Source: Treponema berlinense (GTDB lineage Bacteria; Spirochaetota; Spirochaetia; Treponematales; Treponemataceae). Taken from it: DNA of 64,000 bases. The translations under genes and the position numbers were made by a program. Below are positions 49,232 to 58,155 of this stretch, in pieces. How positions within the stretch are numbered: the stretch's first letter is position 1; the number at the start of each line of letters is the position of its first letter. The stretch is taken from assembly GCF_900167025.1 (NCBI RefSeq), contig NZ_FUXC01000002.1, positions 1 through 64,000 on the forward strand, given 5' to 3'. The notes under the pieces were generated by a model, which worked only from the letters and a program-made list of their open reading frames with translations, did not search any database and was not told the origin of the DNA.

Positions 49232-52200
49232 CTATTTTCCAAGACTGTCCATTACGCTCTGTTCGTAGCGGGTCCAGTATTTGTCATAGCTTTCCATTTT
49301 TCCGTCCTGATCAACAGTAAACATAATTTTTCCGTCGCTGTTTTCGCCCATTGCATTTTTCGGATGGATAATGCTTGGTGCAAGCTCAGGAATTACCTTT
49401 TTAATTTCTTTTGCAAATTCACCTGCAATTACAAAACCGCCGAGTTTATTGTTGTGTGTCGAATCTCCGGCAAACATAAGTTCTTTTGCTTCAATTTTGT
49501 TTCCGCAGTCAGAATATGCTTTTTCGTAGAGGTTTTTTGTAATTTCAAAACCGTCAATCAAAAGAATTTTCTTTTCTTTTGCAAGCTGGCGGACAGCTTC
49601 CACATAGGCGTTGTTTCTTGTAATCTGGGTTTTTGTCGAAGTGTCTTTTGAGTCGTGGTGAGGAGTAATTCTTCCTTTTCCGTCAAAGTACATTCGGCTT
49701 ACAGGCGTTACGAGCACAGGAGTTGCACCTGCTTCGAGCGCAACATTTACGTACTGCATAAGATACCATTTATAAGTTCCGCCGCAGTCATAAGAATAGA
49801 ACGAATTTCCGTATTTTTCAAAATAACTGTCTGGAGTGCGGACTTTTTTGCCTTCATTGATTGGATAAATTCCTTTCTTATTTGGTTCTCCGAGCGGAAC
49901 GTAGCGGTCTTCGAGGTATCCTGCTCCGTTTGAACAGTCATTGTGTCCAAACTGAATAAAAAGATAGTCGCCCTTTCCAATCTGCTGTCTTATTTTTTCC
50001 AGCGAACCTTCGTTTATAAAGTTGCGGCTTGAGCGTCCTCCGTTTGCGTAGTTCTGAACTTCAACAGCGCCGTTAAAGAAGCACTGCAAGAATTCTCCCC
50101 AGGCGCCTTCATTTCTTGTCTGACCGTTGTTCCACATTCCGAGAGCAGAATAATCTTTACAAGTCGAGTCAGAAGCAAGGAAAACATTTACCTTTCCTTC
50201 TGCACGCGGACGAACTGCCGTTGCTTTTGAAGGAATTGCATAGCCTTCGTTAACTTTTTTATCCAGTTCTACAGTTACGGTTTTTCCTGCTTTGCCTGAG
50301 CGGTTCATTGGAGTAATTACAGCTTTTAAGTTGAACCCAGAATCTGCTTTTGAAATAAGATATGTTTTGTCGGCAAAACCAGTGCTTTGTTTTATGAGCG
50401 TGTCTTTTTTATCTTTTGTCCTAAACCACTGAATCAGAGAACAGTCTTCGCCCGAACCGTTAAATTCGTAGTGAAGGGTGATTGTGTGTCCAGGATAAGG
50501 CGTATTTATGTCATCATCTGTCGTAAAACTTGCTTTTTTGATTTTTACATCAGACGACTTTGGTGCAGAATAAGATACAGGTGTCCAGCCGATAAAATAA
50601 TTTGAAGGACTGTAAGCTCCTGCATCCGTAATGATTTTTCCGCCGTCGCGGTGGCTTACATCAACTCCTGCATTGTCCCACATTGAATTATATTCAAAGA
50701 AATTTGCATTTTTAGGATTGTTTCCGCTCATGCTTGTCCAGCCCTGCGGATTTATAATTCCTTCGTATGCAAAAATCGTATTTACAAATGCAACGCTTGC
50801 CTTTGGTCCCCATGGTCTTCCAAAGTATCCTGGAGACTGCATATTGTTCTGGTCTGCATTGATTACGCAGTTATAGAACAGATATCCTTTTTCTTTTGCG
50901 TTGCGGGCTGCGGTTAAATATCCGCTGTTTTTTGAATCAGAATATCCTGCCCAAACAATCTGACAGTTTTCAAAAACAACATCGCCGTCACCAAAAATAA
51001 AGTCGGTATTGCCTTCAATATAGCAGTTTTTGTAATACTGCCTTGAATCTGCTCCTGTGTAGAGAGTGTCCTGAGAACCAAGGAATTTACAGTTTACAAA
51101 TTCAGCCTGATCTGCTTCTGTGCAGATTGCTGCAGCGCGCTCTGTCGCCGCCTTTGACTGAACATCGGAATTGAGCTTTCTTACAAACGCAATCGTAGTT
51201 CCGTCTGGTTCTACACCGTCCTTTAATTCTTCGGCGGTAACATATTTGTTAAACGAAGTTTCAAAAGTGATTCCTTCTGCGCGGAAAAATTTTGCATCTT
51301 TTTTTACGTAAGTTGCAACTCCCCACTTTGCTACGCTTTTCTTTTCAAATTTGTCATAGGCTCTCTCTTCATCGTAGTAGCCGTTTAAATCTGCCGAGTA
51401 ATAATTGTAGCCGATTCCATAATACCAGGTGAGTTTTACTTCCTGGGCTGGAGTGTCATTTTTCAGGGTAATGTACGGAGTGTCGATTATAACTTGGTCG
51501 CGGTAAATTCCTGGAGCAATATGGATTGTAATTCTGTCGGCTTCTGATTTTGGAGCCATTGCATGAGCGGCTTTTACAGCCTGTTTTACAGATGAATAGT
51601 CCTGTTTTTTGCCTCCAACGTAAATGTCTTTTTTGAGAGGAATTTGATTTACTGTCTTGTCTTTTGCGCTCATCAAAATATCTTTTGTTACGTTTGAGCC
51701 GGAAACCGAGATGTGGTTCATTGTCGAAGTTTTTTCAGTTTCGCACAAAACTTCGTAATTTCCGTCGCGGAGTTTTGTTCCGTAAATTCCGTTTGCGGCC
51801 GCTCCAGTATAAGTGTAGCCGTCTTCAAGATTTTTGAACGAAATCGAAGAAGGCATGATTGAAGTGTCGCCGATGAATTTTCCGTTTACGTCGTAAACAG
51901 GCTTTAATTCAACTTGAATATCCTTTGTAAAAGCAGCAGTTCCTTCAAAAACTGTGTCTTTTGCTACTGTGTAATCGTTTGCGCCTTCGAGAGAGACTGC
52001 GTATTGAACGGCAGGCTCAAGTTCGCCCTTAAAAGAAAATTCTCCGTTTGTATTCTGGATTTCGATTTCTATTGGAAGATAAAGAGAATTTGCAGGAGGA
52101 GTCATTACGAGTTTTGCGGATGATGAAGAAAAATCTTTTGCAAAACCGCTGATTTTACCGTCGACAATGTAAGTTTTCATTTCTGAAGCGGCAAGGTCTT

Positions 52201-53047
52201 TTTTGAGGGAAGCCTGCGCATCCTGAGAAATTGAAATCTGTTTTGTGTCTGCCGAAATTCCAAATCCTTTAACGCCTTCCAAAACCGCAGTAAATGTAAA
52301 TCCTGCCGGAAGACGTGTTGTGTAGCTTCCTCCAGAAATTTTTGCCGGAAGCTGCTGTTTTGTTTCTGAAACGACGAATTTTAATTCGCCTTTTGAAGGA
52401 AGTCCTTTGATTGAACCGTTTACATTTACGCCAGGAGTGCGTGTAATGCGGTAATAAACCGGTTTTGCGCTTGTCGCTTCGCAGTAAACTTTATAAGAGC
52501 CGTCAGAAACCGCAATATAAGACCATCGTCTTGACTCTCCGTTGAGCCATGCAGATTCGTCCTGAATGCCGTTTTTTTCGCCAGATTCGTTTACAGATGC
52601 AAAGTGGATTTTATCTTCTGAACCGTTTGAAGCCCGTCCGTAAAAAGTAACGATGTCACCAGCCTTTACGTTTTTTAAAAGCAGGTAGCGTCTTGCTTCT
52701 CCGCCTTTTCCGTTGCAGTAATAAATTCCGTCAGAAATGTAGCCGTCGCTAAATTCAAAAGAAGAATAGCCCTGGGTTCCGTAATTTTTTGAACCATTGT
52801 AATAGGCACGGTCATTTTTGTCGGTTTTTAAAGTAAGATCGCCAAAGGTGTATTCACCGGCTTCGAATTTTCCGTCTGCGGCAAGTCCCGAAAGATTGTC
52901 CAAATCGGAAATTTTAATGTGATTGACGGCATTTTTTTCTTCAACGCCACCAAAATCCCAGACATCAACTTTACGGGTCTGGGCAGATACCGAAACAGCT
53001 GCAAAAAAAGCCAGAACCGTTGCGGCAATTCTGAAACATTTTTTCAT
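49232..53047 (-). CDS. Secreted two-module pectin esterase (CE8 methylesterase plus CE12-type acetylesterase)
   Basis: 1271 aa with a signal peptide of about 22 residues (SVSA before QTRK). Several beta-rich modules precede the catalytic part. Residues about 470-800 are a pectin methylesterase (CE8) with the catalytic motifs GSQDTL, DFIFGDG and GRPWG. After an Ig-like linker, residues about 950-1230 are an SGNH esterase of rhamnogalacturonan acetylesterase (CE12) type: FLASDSTC (Ser), YANGGRSSRNF (Gly), FGHND (Asn) and DSTHNN (Asp/His). Together they would strip methyl and acetyl groups from pectin before lyases act. ATG 53047 has a GGGAG site. Largest gene of the window, with its own terminator. 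Confidence 0.92.
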   Translation of the reverse strand: MKKCFRIAATVLAFFAAVSVSAQTRKVDVWDFGGVEEKNAVNHIKISDLDNLSGLAADGKFEAGEYTFGDLTLKTDKNDRAYYNGSKNYGTQGYSSFEFSDGYISDGIYYCNGKGGEARRYLLLKNVKAGDIVTFYGRASNGSEDKIHFASVNESGEKNGIQDESAWLNGESRRWSYIAVSDGSYKVYCEATSAKPVYYRITRTPGVNVNGSIKGLPSKGELKFVVSETKQQLPAKISGGSYTTRLPAGFTFTAVLEGVKGFGISADTKQISISQDAQASLKKDLAASEMKTYIVDGKISGFAKDFSSSSAKLVMTPPANSLYLPIEIEIQNTNGEFSFKGELEPAVQYAVSLEGANDYTVAKDTVFEGTAAFTKDIQVELKPVYDVNGKFIGDTSIMPSSISFKNLEDGYTYTGAAANGIYGTKLRDGNYEVLCETEKTSTMNHISVSGSNVTKDILMSAKDKTVNQIPLKKDIYVGGKKQDYSSVKQAVKAAHAMAPKSEADRITIHIAPGIYRDQVIIDTPYITLKNDTPAQEVKLTWYYGIGYNYYSADLNGYYDEERAYDKFEKKSVAKWGVATYVKKDAKFFRAEGITFETSFNKYVTAEELKDGVEPDGTTIAFVRKLNSDVQSKAATERAAAICTEADQAEFVNCKFLGSQDTLYTGADSRQYYKNCYIEGNTDFIFGDGDVVFENCQIVWAGYSDSKNSGYLTAARNAKEKGYLFYNCVINADQNNMQSPGYFGRPWGPKASVAFVNTIFAYEGIINPQGWTSMSGNNPKNANFFEYNSMWDNAGVDVSHRDGGKIITDAGAYSPSNYFIGWTPVSYSAPKSSDVKIKKASFTTDDDINTPYPGHTITLHYEFNGSGEDCSLIQWFRTKDKKDTLIKQSTGFADKTYLISKADSGFNLKAVITPMNRSGKAGKTVTVELDKKVNEGYAIPSKATAVRPRAEGKVNVFLASDSTCKDYSALGMWNNGQTRNEGAWGEFLQCFFNGAVEVQNYANGGRSSRNFINEGSLEKIRQQIGKGDYLFIQFGHNDCSNGAGYLEDRYVPLGEPNKKGIYPINEGKKVRTPDSYFEKYGNSFYSYDCGGTYKWYLMQYVNVALEAGATPVLVTPVSRMYFDGKGRITPHHDSKDTSTKTQITRNNAYVEAVRQLAKEKKILLIDGFEITKNLYEKAYSDCGNKIEAKELMFAGDSTHNNKLGGFVIAGEFAKEIKKVIPELAPSIIHPKNAMGENSDGKIMFTVDQDGKMESYDKYWTRYEQSVMDSLGK

Positions 53048-53151
53048 AATAACTCCCATTTTTTTATAAAAAATTTGCACTATAATTGTAACAGTGTTTT
53101 TATAAAAGTGTAGTGAGAATTATGATGAATTTTTGAAAAAAACGGTGGAAC

Positions 53152-54261
53152 TTATATTCTTCCGGCTTGGTTTTGCAAGAATAAATCACATAGAGTGACA
53201 GCCGTCATAGCCTCGATTACAGGAACAATTCTCGGGCAAAGACAGACATCGTGGCGTCCTTCGATTTTGAGGTTTTCGTTGTGAAATTTACCGTTTTCGT
53301 CAATAGAAACAGTCTGTTGTTCTTTAAAAATAGAAGGAACTGGTTTTACGGCAACTCTGAAGAAAATTTCGTTTCCGTTGGAAATTCCGCCTAAAATTCC
53401 GCCAGCATTGTTTGTTAAAAATTCAACCTTTGAGCCGTCAGAATTTGCGCGCATAATGTCGTTATTTGTGCTTCCTGTTAAATCGGCGGCTTCAAATCCT
53501 GCGCCAAATTCAATTCCTTTAACTGCGCCTATGCTTAAAATTGCGTGTGCCAAAAGCGCGTCGAGCTTGTCAAAAACACATTCTCCCAAACCTGCCGGAA
53601 GTCCTGTCACACGGCAGGCGATTATTCCACCGGCAGAATCTCCGTTTTTGCGGAGTTCTTCGATTTTTTCGTTCATTTTGGCCGCTGCGTAGTTGTCCGG
53701 GGCACGAAGCGCATTCTGTTCAATCTGCGAAAAATCTGTTTTTTGAATGCTGATTCCTGCCGCACGCTGAGTGTAAGCGGTAATTTTTATTTGCGGACAG
53801 AAGTGTTCAAGCACCTGTCTTGCAACTTCTCCTGCGGCGACGCGGACAGCGGTTTCTCTTCCAGAGCTTCGTCCGCCTCCACGGTAATCTCTAAAACCGT
53901 ATTTTAAAAAATATGATAAATCTGCGTGCCCGGGTCTAAATGTATTTGCAAGGTTTGAATAGTCTTTTGAGTGCTGGCTTTCGTTGCGGATTATAAAGCC
54001 TATGGAAGTTCCTTCTGATTTTTCTTCAAAAACGCCGCTTAAAATTTCTATTTTGTCGGATTCTTTTCGGGCGGTGACAGAAGCGTTTGCCTGTCCGCCT
54101 GCGCTTTGTCCTGGCTTGCGCCTGTCGAGCGCCGCCTGAATTTTTGTCTGGTCGATTTTAATTCCTGCTGGAACTCCGTCGATTATTCCGCCGAGCGCAG
54201 AACCGTGGCTTTCGCCAAAAGTTGTGATTTTGAAAATTTTACCAAAAGTGTTTCCAGACAT
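53152..54261 (-). CDS. aroC: Chorismate synthase
   Basis: Last step of the shikimate pathway: converts EPSP to chorismate using reduced FMN. 369 aa. Family features are the start SGNTFGKIFKITTFGESHG, the RRKPGQSAG region, FRPGHADLSYFLKYGFRDYRGGGRSSGRETA, and HDVCLCPRIVPVIEAM. The open frame continues 61 codons upstream into a GC-rich repeat, but ATG 54261 gives the conserved N terminus and has a TTGGAG site. Single gene. Confidence 0.95.
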   Translation of the reverse strand: MSGNTFGKIFKITTFGESHGSALGGIIDGVPAGIKIDQTKIQAALDRRKPGQSAGGQANASVTARKESDKIEILSGVFEEKSEGTSIGFIIRNESQHSKDYSNLANTFRPGHADLSYFLKYGFRDYRGGGRSSGRETAVRVAAGEVARQVLEHFCPQIKITAYTQRAAGISIQKTDFSQIEQNALRAPDNYAAAKMNEKIEELRKNGDSAGGIIACRVTGLPAGLGECVFDKLDALLAHAILSIGAVKGIEFGAGFEAADLTGSTNNDIMRANSDGSKVEFLTNNAGGILGGISNGNEIFFRVAVKPVPSIFKEQQTVSIDENGKFHNENLKIEGRHDVCLCPRIVPVIEAMTAVTLCDLFLQNQAGRI

Positions 54262-54351
54262 AGTTTTTTTGCTCCAAATTTTATTTCGTAAGAATAGCAT
54301 AATTGAAGATTTTGGGCAAAGAAAAAAACAATATATAAAGCACACGGGTGG

Positions 54352-54436
54352 CCTTATAGCCCGGATTGGAACCCCGGAGTTGCCGTAAGGCAATGAGCGG
54401 TTAGCGAAGGGTGGAAAGCCGGTTAGAGGGAAGATG
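54352..54436. repeat. GC-rich intergenic repeat, copy 8
   Basis: Reads tatagcccggattggaacccc, hairpin ttgcc/ggcaa, gcggttagcgaagggtggaaagccgg: a clear plus-strand copy of the family order, followed by gtgctccaaaa, which also follows copy 4. Confidence 0.7.
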
Positions 54437-54442
54437 TGCTCC

Positions 54443-54479
54443 AAAAATAAAAAAACGGCACCTGAAAATTCAGATGCCG
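54443..54479 (-). terminator. Terminator of the carboxyltransferase gene
   Basis: Imperfect stem (54456-54479, cggcacctga/tcagatgccg) that, read on the minus strand, is followed by a long T-rich run (54455 down to 54443). Confidence 0.75.
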
Positions 54480-54491
54480 CTGTGTTAAATA

Positions 54492-56018
54492 TTAAAGTGG
54501 AATGTTTCCGTGTTTTTTGAGAGGTTTGTCCGAAACGCTCTTATTTTCGAGAAGTTCAAAACTGCTTAAGATTCGGGCGCGGGTTTCCTGTGGTTCAATT
54601 ACGGCGCTGATGTAGTCGCGCTGAGCGGCAATTGTCGGTGTCATAAATGTTGCACGGTATTCCTGGCCTTTTTCCTGCACGAGCTGGGCATTGTTCGGAT
54701 CTTTTAATTCCTTTGCATAAAGGATACCGATTGCTCCTTCTGCTCCCATTACGGCAATTTCTGCTTTTGGCCATGCGTAAACAAAGTCTGCGCCAAGGTG
54801 TTTTGAGCACATTGCAATGTATGCTCCACCGTAAGCCTTGCGGGTAATTACTGTAACTTTTGGCACCGAAGCTTCTGCATAGGCATAGAGAATCTTGGCT
54901 CCGTGACGGATGATTCCCTTTTGTTCTTCCTGTGGACCAGGCACAAAACCAGGCACGTCTACAAAGGTAAGCAGTGGAATGTCGTAGGCGTCGCAGTAGC
55001 GCACGTGACGGGCAATTTTGTCGGAAGCATCGCAGTTGAGGATTCCTCCCAGGTTGCCCGGATTGTTTGCAACTACGCCGACCGTCTTGCCTTCGATTTT
55101 TGCAAAGCCTACAACTGCGTTTCCTGCAAATTCTTCTGTTGATTCAAAGAAACTGTCATCGTCTACAACGCGGTTGATTACTTCGCGGATATCGTAGCCT
55201 TTTGTGCTTGCTTCTGGAAGAACAGAGTTGAGTTCAGCAGATTTTTTTTCTGTATATTTAAAGTCAACTTTTTTACCAAAAAGAGCCTTTTTTTCTTTTG
55301 GTTCAAAAGGAGTTTTGTCGCCGTAATAGTGAGGAATATAATCGAGGAGTTTGCGTACTTTTTCGATACATTCTGCTTCTGTCGGGCAACGGTAGTGTGC
55401 AACGCCTGATTTTTGAGAGTGAATTGCAGCGCCACCCAAATCTTCCGATGTAATGTCCATAAACATTACCTGTTTTACAACTTTTGGTCCTGTAATGTAC
55501 ATTTCAGAAATTTTATCAACTGTAAAAATAAAGTCTGTAAGTCCTGGAGAATAAACTGCGCCGCCGGCACAAGGTCCTGCAATTACAGAAATCTGCGGAA
55601 TTACACCGCTTGCGCGTACGTTCTGACGGAAAATTTCGCCGTAACCGCAAAGAGCGTCAACTCCTTCCTGAATACGGGCACCGCCCGAATCGTTGAGTCC
55701 GATTACAGGACAACGGCATTCAATTGCCTTTGCAATGAGCTCTGCAATTTTCTGACCGTGGACTTTTCCTAAAGAACCGCCCTGTACTGTAAAATCCTGT
55801 GCATAAACTGCAACTTTTTTTCCGTTTACTTTTCCAAAGCCTGTGATTACGCCGTCATAAGGAATTGTTTTTTTATCCATTCCAAAACTTGTGCACTGAT
55901 GCTGAGCATCTGCATAAATTTCCATAAAACTGTCTTTGTCGCAAAGAAGGTTGATTCTTTCAATTGCGTGAAGTTTTCCTTTTGCGTGCTGTTTTTCAAG
56001 ATTGTAGTCAAAAGCCAT
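54492..56018 (-). CDS. Acyl-CoA carboxylase/decarboxylase carboxyltransferase subunit (MmdA/PccB family)
   Basis: 508 aa. Carboxyltransferase of the biotin-dependent family that moves CO2 between biotin and propionyl- or methylmalonyl-CoA. Both crotonase-fold halves are present: AVYAQDFTVQGGSLGKVHGQKI, NDSGGARIQEGVDAL and GPCAGGAVYSPGLTDF in the first; GGILNCDASDKIARHVRYCD, FVDVPGFVPG and YGGAYIAMCSK in the second. ATG 56018 has a GAGG site. No biotin carrier, biotin carboxylase or sodium-pump beta subunit is nearby, so partners must be elsewhere. Substrate (propionyl-CoA versus methylmalonyl-CoA) is open. Confidence 0.9.
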   Translation of the reverse strand: MAFDYNLEKQHAKGKLHAIERINLLCDKDSFMEIYADAQHQCTSFGMDKKTIPYDGVITGFGKVNGKKVAVYAQDFTVQGGSLGKVHGQKIAELIAKAIECRCPVIGLNDSGGARIQEGVDALCGYGEIFRQNVRASGVIPQISVIAGPCAGGAVYSPGLTDFIFTVDKISEMYITGPKVVKQVMFMDITSEDLGGAAIHSQKSGVAHYRCPTEAECIEKVRKLLDYIPHYYGDKTPFEPKEKKALFGKKVDFKYTEKKSAELNSVLPEASTKGYDIREVINRVVDDDSFFESTEEFAGNAVVGFAKIEGKTVGVVANNPGNLGGILNCDASDKIARHVRYCDAYDIPLLTFVDVPGFVPGPQEEQKGIIRHGAKILYAYAEASVPKVTVITRKAYGGAYIAMCSKHLGADFVYAWPKAEIAVMGAEGAIGILYAKELKDPNNAQLVQEKGQEYRATFMTPTIAAQRDYISAVIEPQETRARILSSFELLENKSVSDKPLKKHGNIPL

Positions 56019-56137
56019 CTTAATGCCTCGCTTTGTTAATATCTAACTAGGAGAATACGACATTTTGTCAATAAATGTCAATATGACAAAAAGAAAGAAA
56101 ATGTCATTTTAAGAAAAAGAACAGAATGTTTGCAATT

Positions 56138-57895
56138 TTACTCAAATTCTTTTGCAGCCGAACTGTTGTACTTTTTTATCATATACGGAACTTCGTCTTT
56201 CAGATCCATTTCTGACGGCACAAAGTCGTATTTTTGGCGCAGAAGTTCTGCCGCTTTTTTTACGTTTTCCCCGGTTTTTTCAAGACAGTCCAGATAGTCT
56301 TTTTTGTAATTTTTTACGCTGTAGGAATTCCGGAATGTTTTTCCAGTGCCGCTGATTTTTCTTACAATCCAGCGCTTTCCGTTCCACACAAGATGGACAT
56401 TTTCTGTCGTTGTCAAAACCGTAATTATCGGTTCGCCTTCGTTGTAAATCAAATTGTAGCTTACTTCGTGGCTTATTTCGTCGCCTTTTTTTAAGGTTTT
56501 GCCGTTTTCTTCTTTGAGCGGAGTTTTTTTGTCTTTCCTTTTTGGATAATCAAAGTTTGAAGAGGTTTGAATTCCATCGACCGTCAAATTTGTAATTCCA
56601 TATTGCCAAAAATCAGTCTTTCCTCTAAAAAACAGCCAGCCGGCAGGAGTTAAGGTTCCGTCTTTTTCGTCCATTGCAAGCCTCTGTTTGTTTGTAACGT
56701 AAAATCCCGAAACCTGCTGAATAAGGCTTTTTGCTTCTTTTCCTTTTGCAATTTCCTGAATAATCGTAACGTCAGCCTTGTGAATTCCTGTCAAAAGAGT
56801 CTGCACTGTCTGTTCGGAGGTAAGTCCCATGCTCGTTGCAAGTTTCTGGTTTTCTTTATTAAAACTGAACGCAACCGAAAAGCCTGCAATTACCGCAAAA
56901 ACGCTTCCCCAAATTTTTTTTGAATTTCTTTGATAAAAACGTCCTAATTTTATTTTTTGTGCCTGTTTTTTTATGAATTCGCTGCGCCGCTCTAAAAATT
57001 TCTGGTCGCCTTGATTTTGAGAAAATCCAGACTTAAAAAAATCTTCCAAAAGTTTTGAATTAAATTCCATGGCTTTTTTTAGAATTTCAATGCGCTTTTT
57101 TTCGGTTTTTTCGTTTACAAAACGGCGCTCGCCAGGAATAATCCGTTTTTTTCGCTTTACGCAAAGCCCGGCATCCACCGACAGCGCAAGTTTTTCGGTT
57201 ACGGCAGGAATTTCGTATTCAACAGGAATAAAATTCGAATCCGTAATATCCGCCTGCCTTTTTTCTAAATTTTCCTGACAAAAAGCATATTTTTTTGTGA
57301 TTGCCCGGTAAGCGAGGGCGGCCCTTGTAAAAATCGCCGCTTCCAGACCTTCAAGTCCGCGGTGAACAAAAATTCCCTGGAACTTTCCATAATCTTTTGA
57401 ATTTTCTGCACAACGCTCAAAAAGATTTCCAGGAAGGACAACCGCCCAAAAACTTCCATTTTCCTGTTTTTCAGAAACCAGAATTCCCTGTGCGCCCGGA
57501 AAAATCGTCAATTTTTTTGTTTCGTCTTCATTTTGATTTTCGTCAAAACCTGCATTTTTGAGAATTTCGTCCATCGCCTTAAAAACCGCAATAATTTTTT
57601 CGCTGCAGTTTTCTTTGTCCACGGTTTGTTTTTGGTCTTCAAAAATCCTAAAAAGCGGCTCAAAAACCAATTTGCCTTCGCCCGGCATTTTTCCTTCAAA
57701 CGCGACCGACTTGTCTTCAAGAATTTTAATGGAATCAAAATTCCATTTTTTTAACAAAATCTGTCCGTCAGCGCAAATTTCTGCCGCAAAACCGTCTTCT
57801 GCCAAAAGTTTTTCCAAATCAGTGCGCGCAAAACTCTGTTCAGCCAAAAATGAACGTAAAAAAATTTTATCTTCTTCAAAAAAAATGCAATCCAT
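56138..57895 (-). CDS. Single-pass membrane protein of unknown function
   Basis: 585 aa, family not recognised. The N-terminal 290 residues look like a cytoplasmic domain; the segment FVHRGLEGLEAAIFTRAALAYRAITKKYAF has a faint resemblance to the late part of a protein kinase (the helix before a G..PF motif), but no kinase catalytic residues are seen. A basic segment and one membrane helix (GSVFAVIAGFSVAFSF, about residue 334-350) follow, then a periplasmic domain with beta strands to the end. ATG 57895 has no Shine-Dalgarno and lies 12 bases after a TACAAA box. Confidence 0.7.
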   Translation of the reverse strand: MDCIFFEEDKIFLRSFLAEQSFARTDLEKLLAEDGFAAEICADGQILLKKWNFDSIKILEDKSVAFEGKMPGEGKLVFEPLFRIFEDQKQTVDKENCSEKIIAVFKAMDEILKNAGFDENQNEDETKKLTIFPGAQGILVSEKQENGSFWAVVLPGNLFERCAENSKDYGKFQGIFVHRGLEGLEAAIFTRAALAYRAITKKYAFCQENLEKRQADITDSNFIPVEYEIPAVTEKLALSVDAGLCVKRKKRIIPGERRFVNEKTEKKRIEILKKAMEFNSKLLEDFFKSGFSQNQGDQKFLERRSEFIKKQAQKIKLGRFYQRNSKKIWGSVFAVIAGFSVAFSFNKENQKLATSMGLTSEQTVQTLLTGIHKADVTIIQEIAKGKEAKSLIQQVSGFYVTNKQRLAMDEKDGTLTPAGWLFFRGKTDFWQYGITNLTVDGIQTSSNFDYPKRKDKKTPLKEENGKTLKKGDEISHEVSYNLIYNEGEPIITVLTTTENVHLVWNGKRWIVRKISGTGKTFRNSYSVKNYKKDYLDCLEKTGENVKKAAELLRQKYDFVPSEMDLKDEVPYMIKKYNSSAAKEFE

Positions 57896-57907
57896 ACAAC
57901 AAATTTA

Positions 57908-57935
57908 TTTGTATTGAAGATAAAAGTAAAGTCAA
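57908..57935 (-). promoter_or_regulatory. Promoter of the 585-residue membrane protein gene
   Basis: On the minus strand TTGACT (57935-57930), 16-base spacer, TACAAA (57913-57908), 12 bases, ATG at 57895. The leader would be about six bases long. Confidence 0.5.
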
Positions 57936-57951
57936 AAATTTTATGGGCGGA

Positions 57952-57975
57952 TTTTTTTGAGCAAACTCAAAAAAA
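57952..57975. terminator. Perfect A/T-rich hairpin in a divergent intergenic region
   Basis: Ten-base arms (57952-57961 tttttttgag, 57966-57975 ctcaaaaaaa) around caaa. It has the form of a bidirectional terminator although the flanking genes are divergent, so it may belong to the adjoining repeat element. Confidence 0.5.
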
Positions 57976-57978
57976 ACG

Positions 57979-58078
57979 AGCTTTTCAGGGCTGCGGCATT
58001 CGCCTCCGACCAAACGCCTGCGTTTGAACGCCTGCGTTTGTTTTCGCTTGCGCTCACCCTTACAATCTCTTCCGCATT
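57979..58078. repeat. GC-rich intergenic repeat, copy 9
   Basis: GC-rich segment with gggctgcggcattcgcctccg and a palindrome caaacgcctgcgtttg whose right part is repeated once more, then cgcttgcgctcaccctt. A loose member of the family. Confidence 0.5.
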
Positions 58079-58139
58079 TTGTTTTTGTTATCACCTTAAA
58101 TAAAACAAATTTTTACATTCATAAAATTTTGATAACACT

Positions 58140-58145
58140 TATAAT
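58140..58145 (+). promoter_or_regulatory. -10 box close to the first ABC exporter gene
   Basis: Perfect TATAAT at 58140-58145, ten bases before the ATG at 58156. The nearest -35-like TTTACA (58112-58117) is 22 bases away, longer than usual. No Shine-Dalgarno. Confidence 0.4.
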
Positions 58146-58155
58146 ATATAACCAT

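Noticed and set aside
53152-54444. Longer chorismate synthase with 61 extra N-terminal residues
   Set aside because: The extension runs through a GC-rich intergenic repeat; the conserved start is at 54261 with a ribosome binding site.
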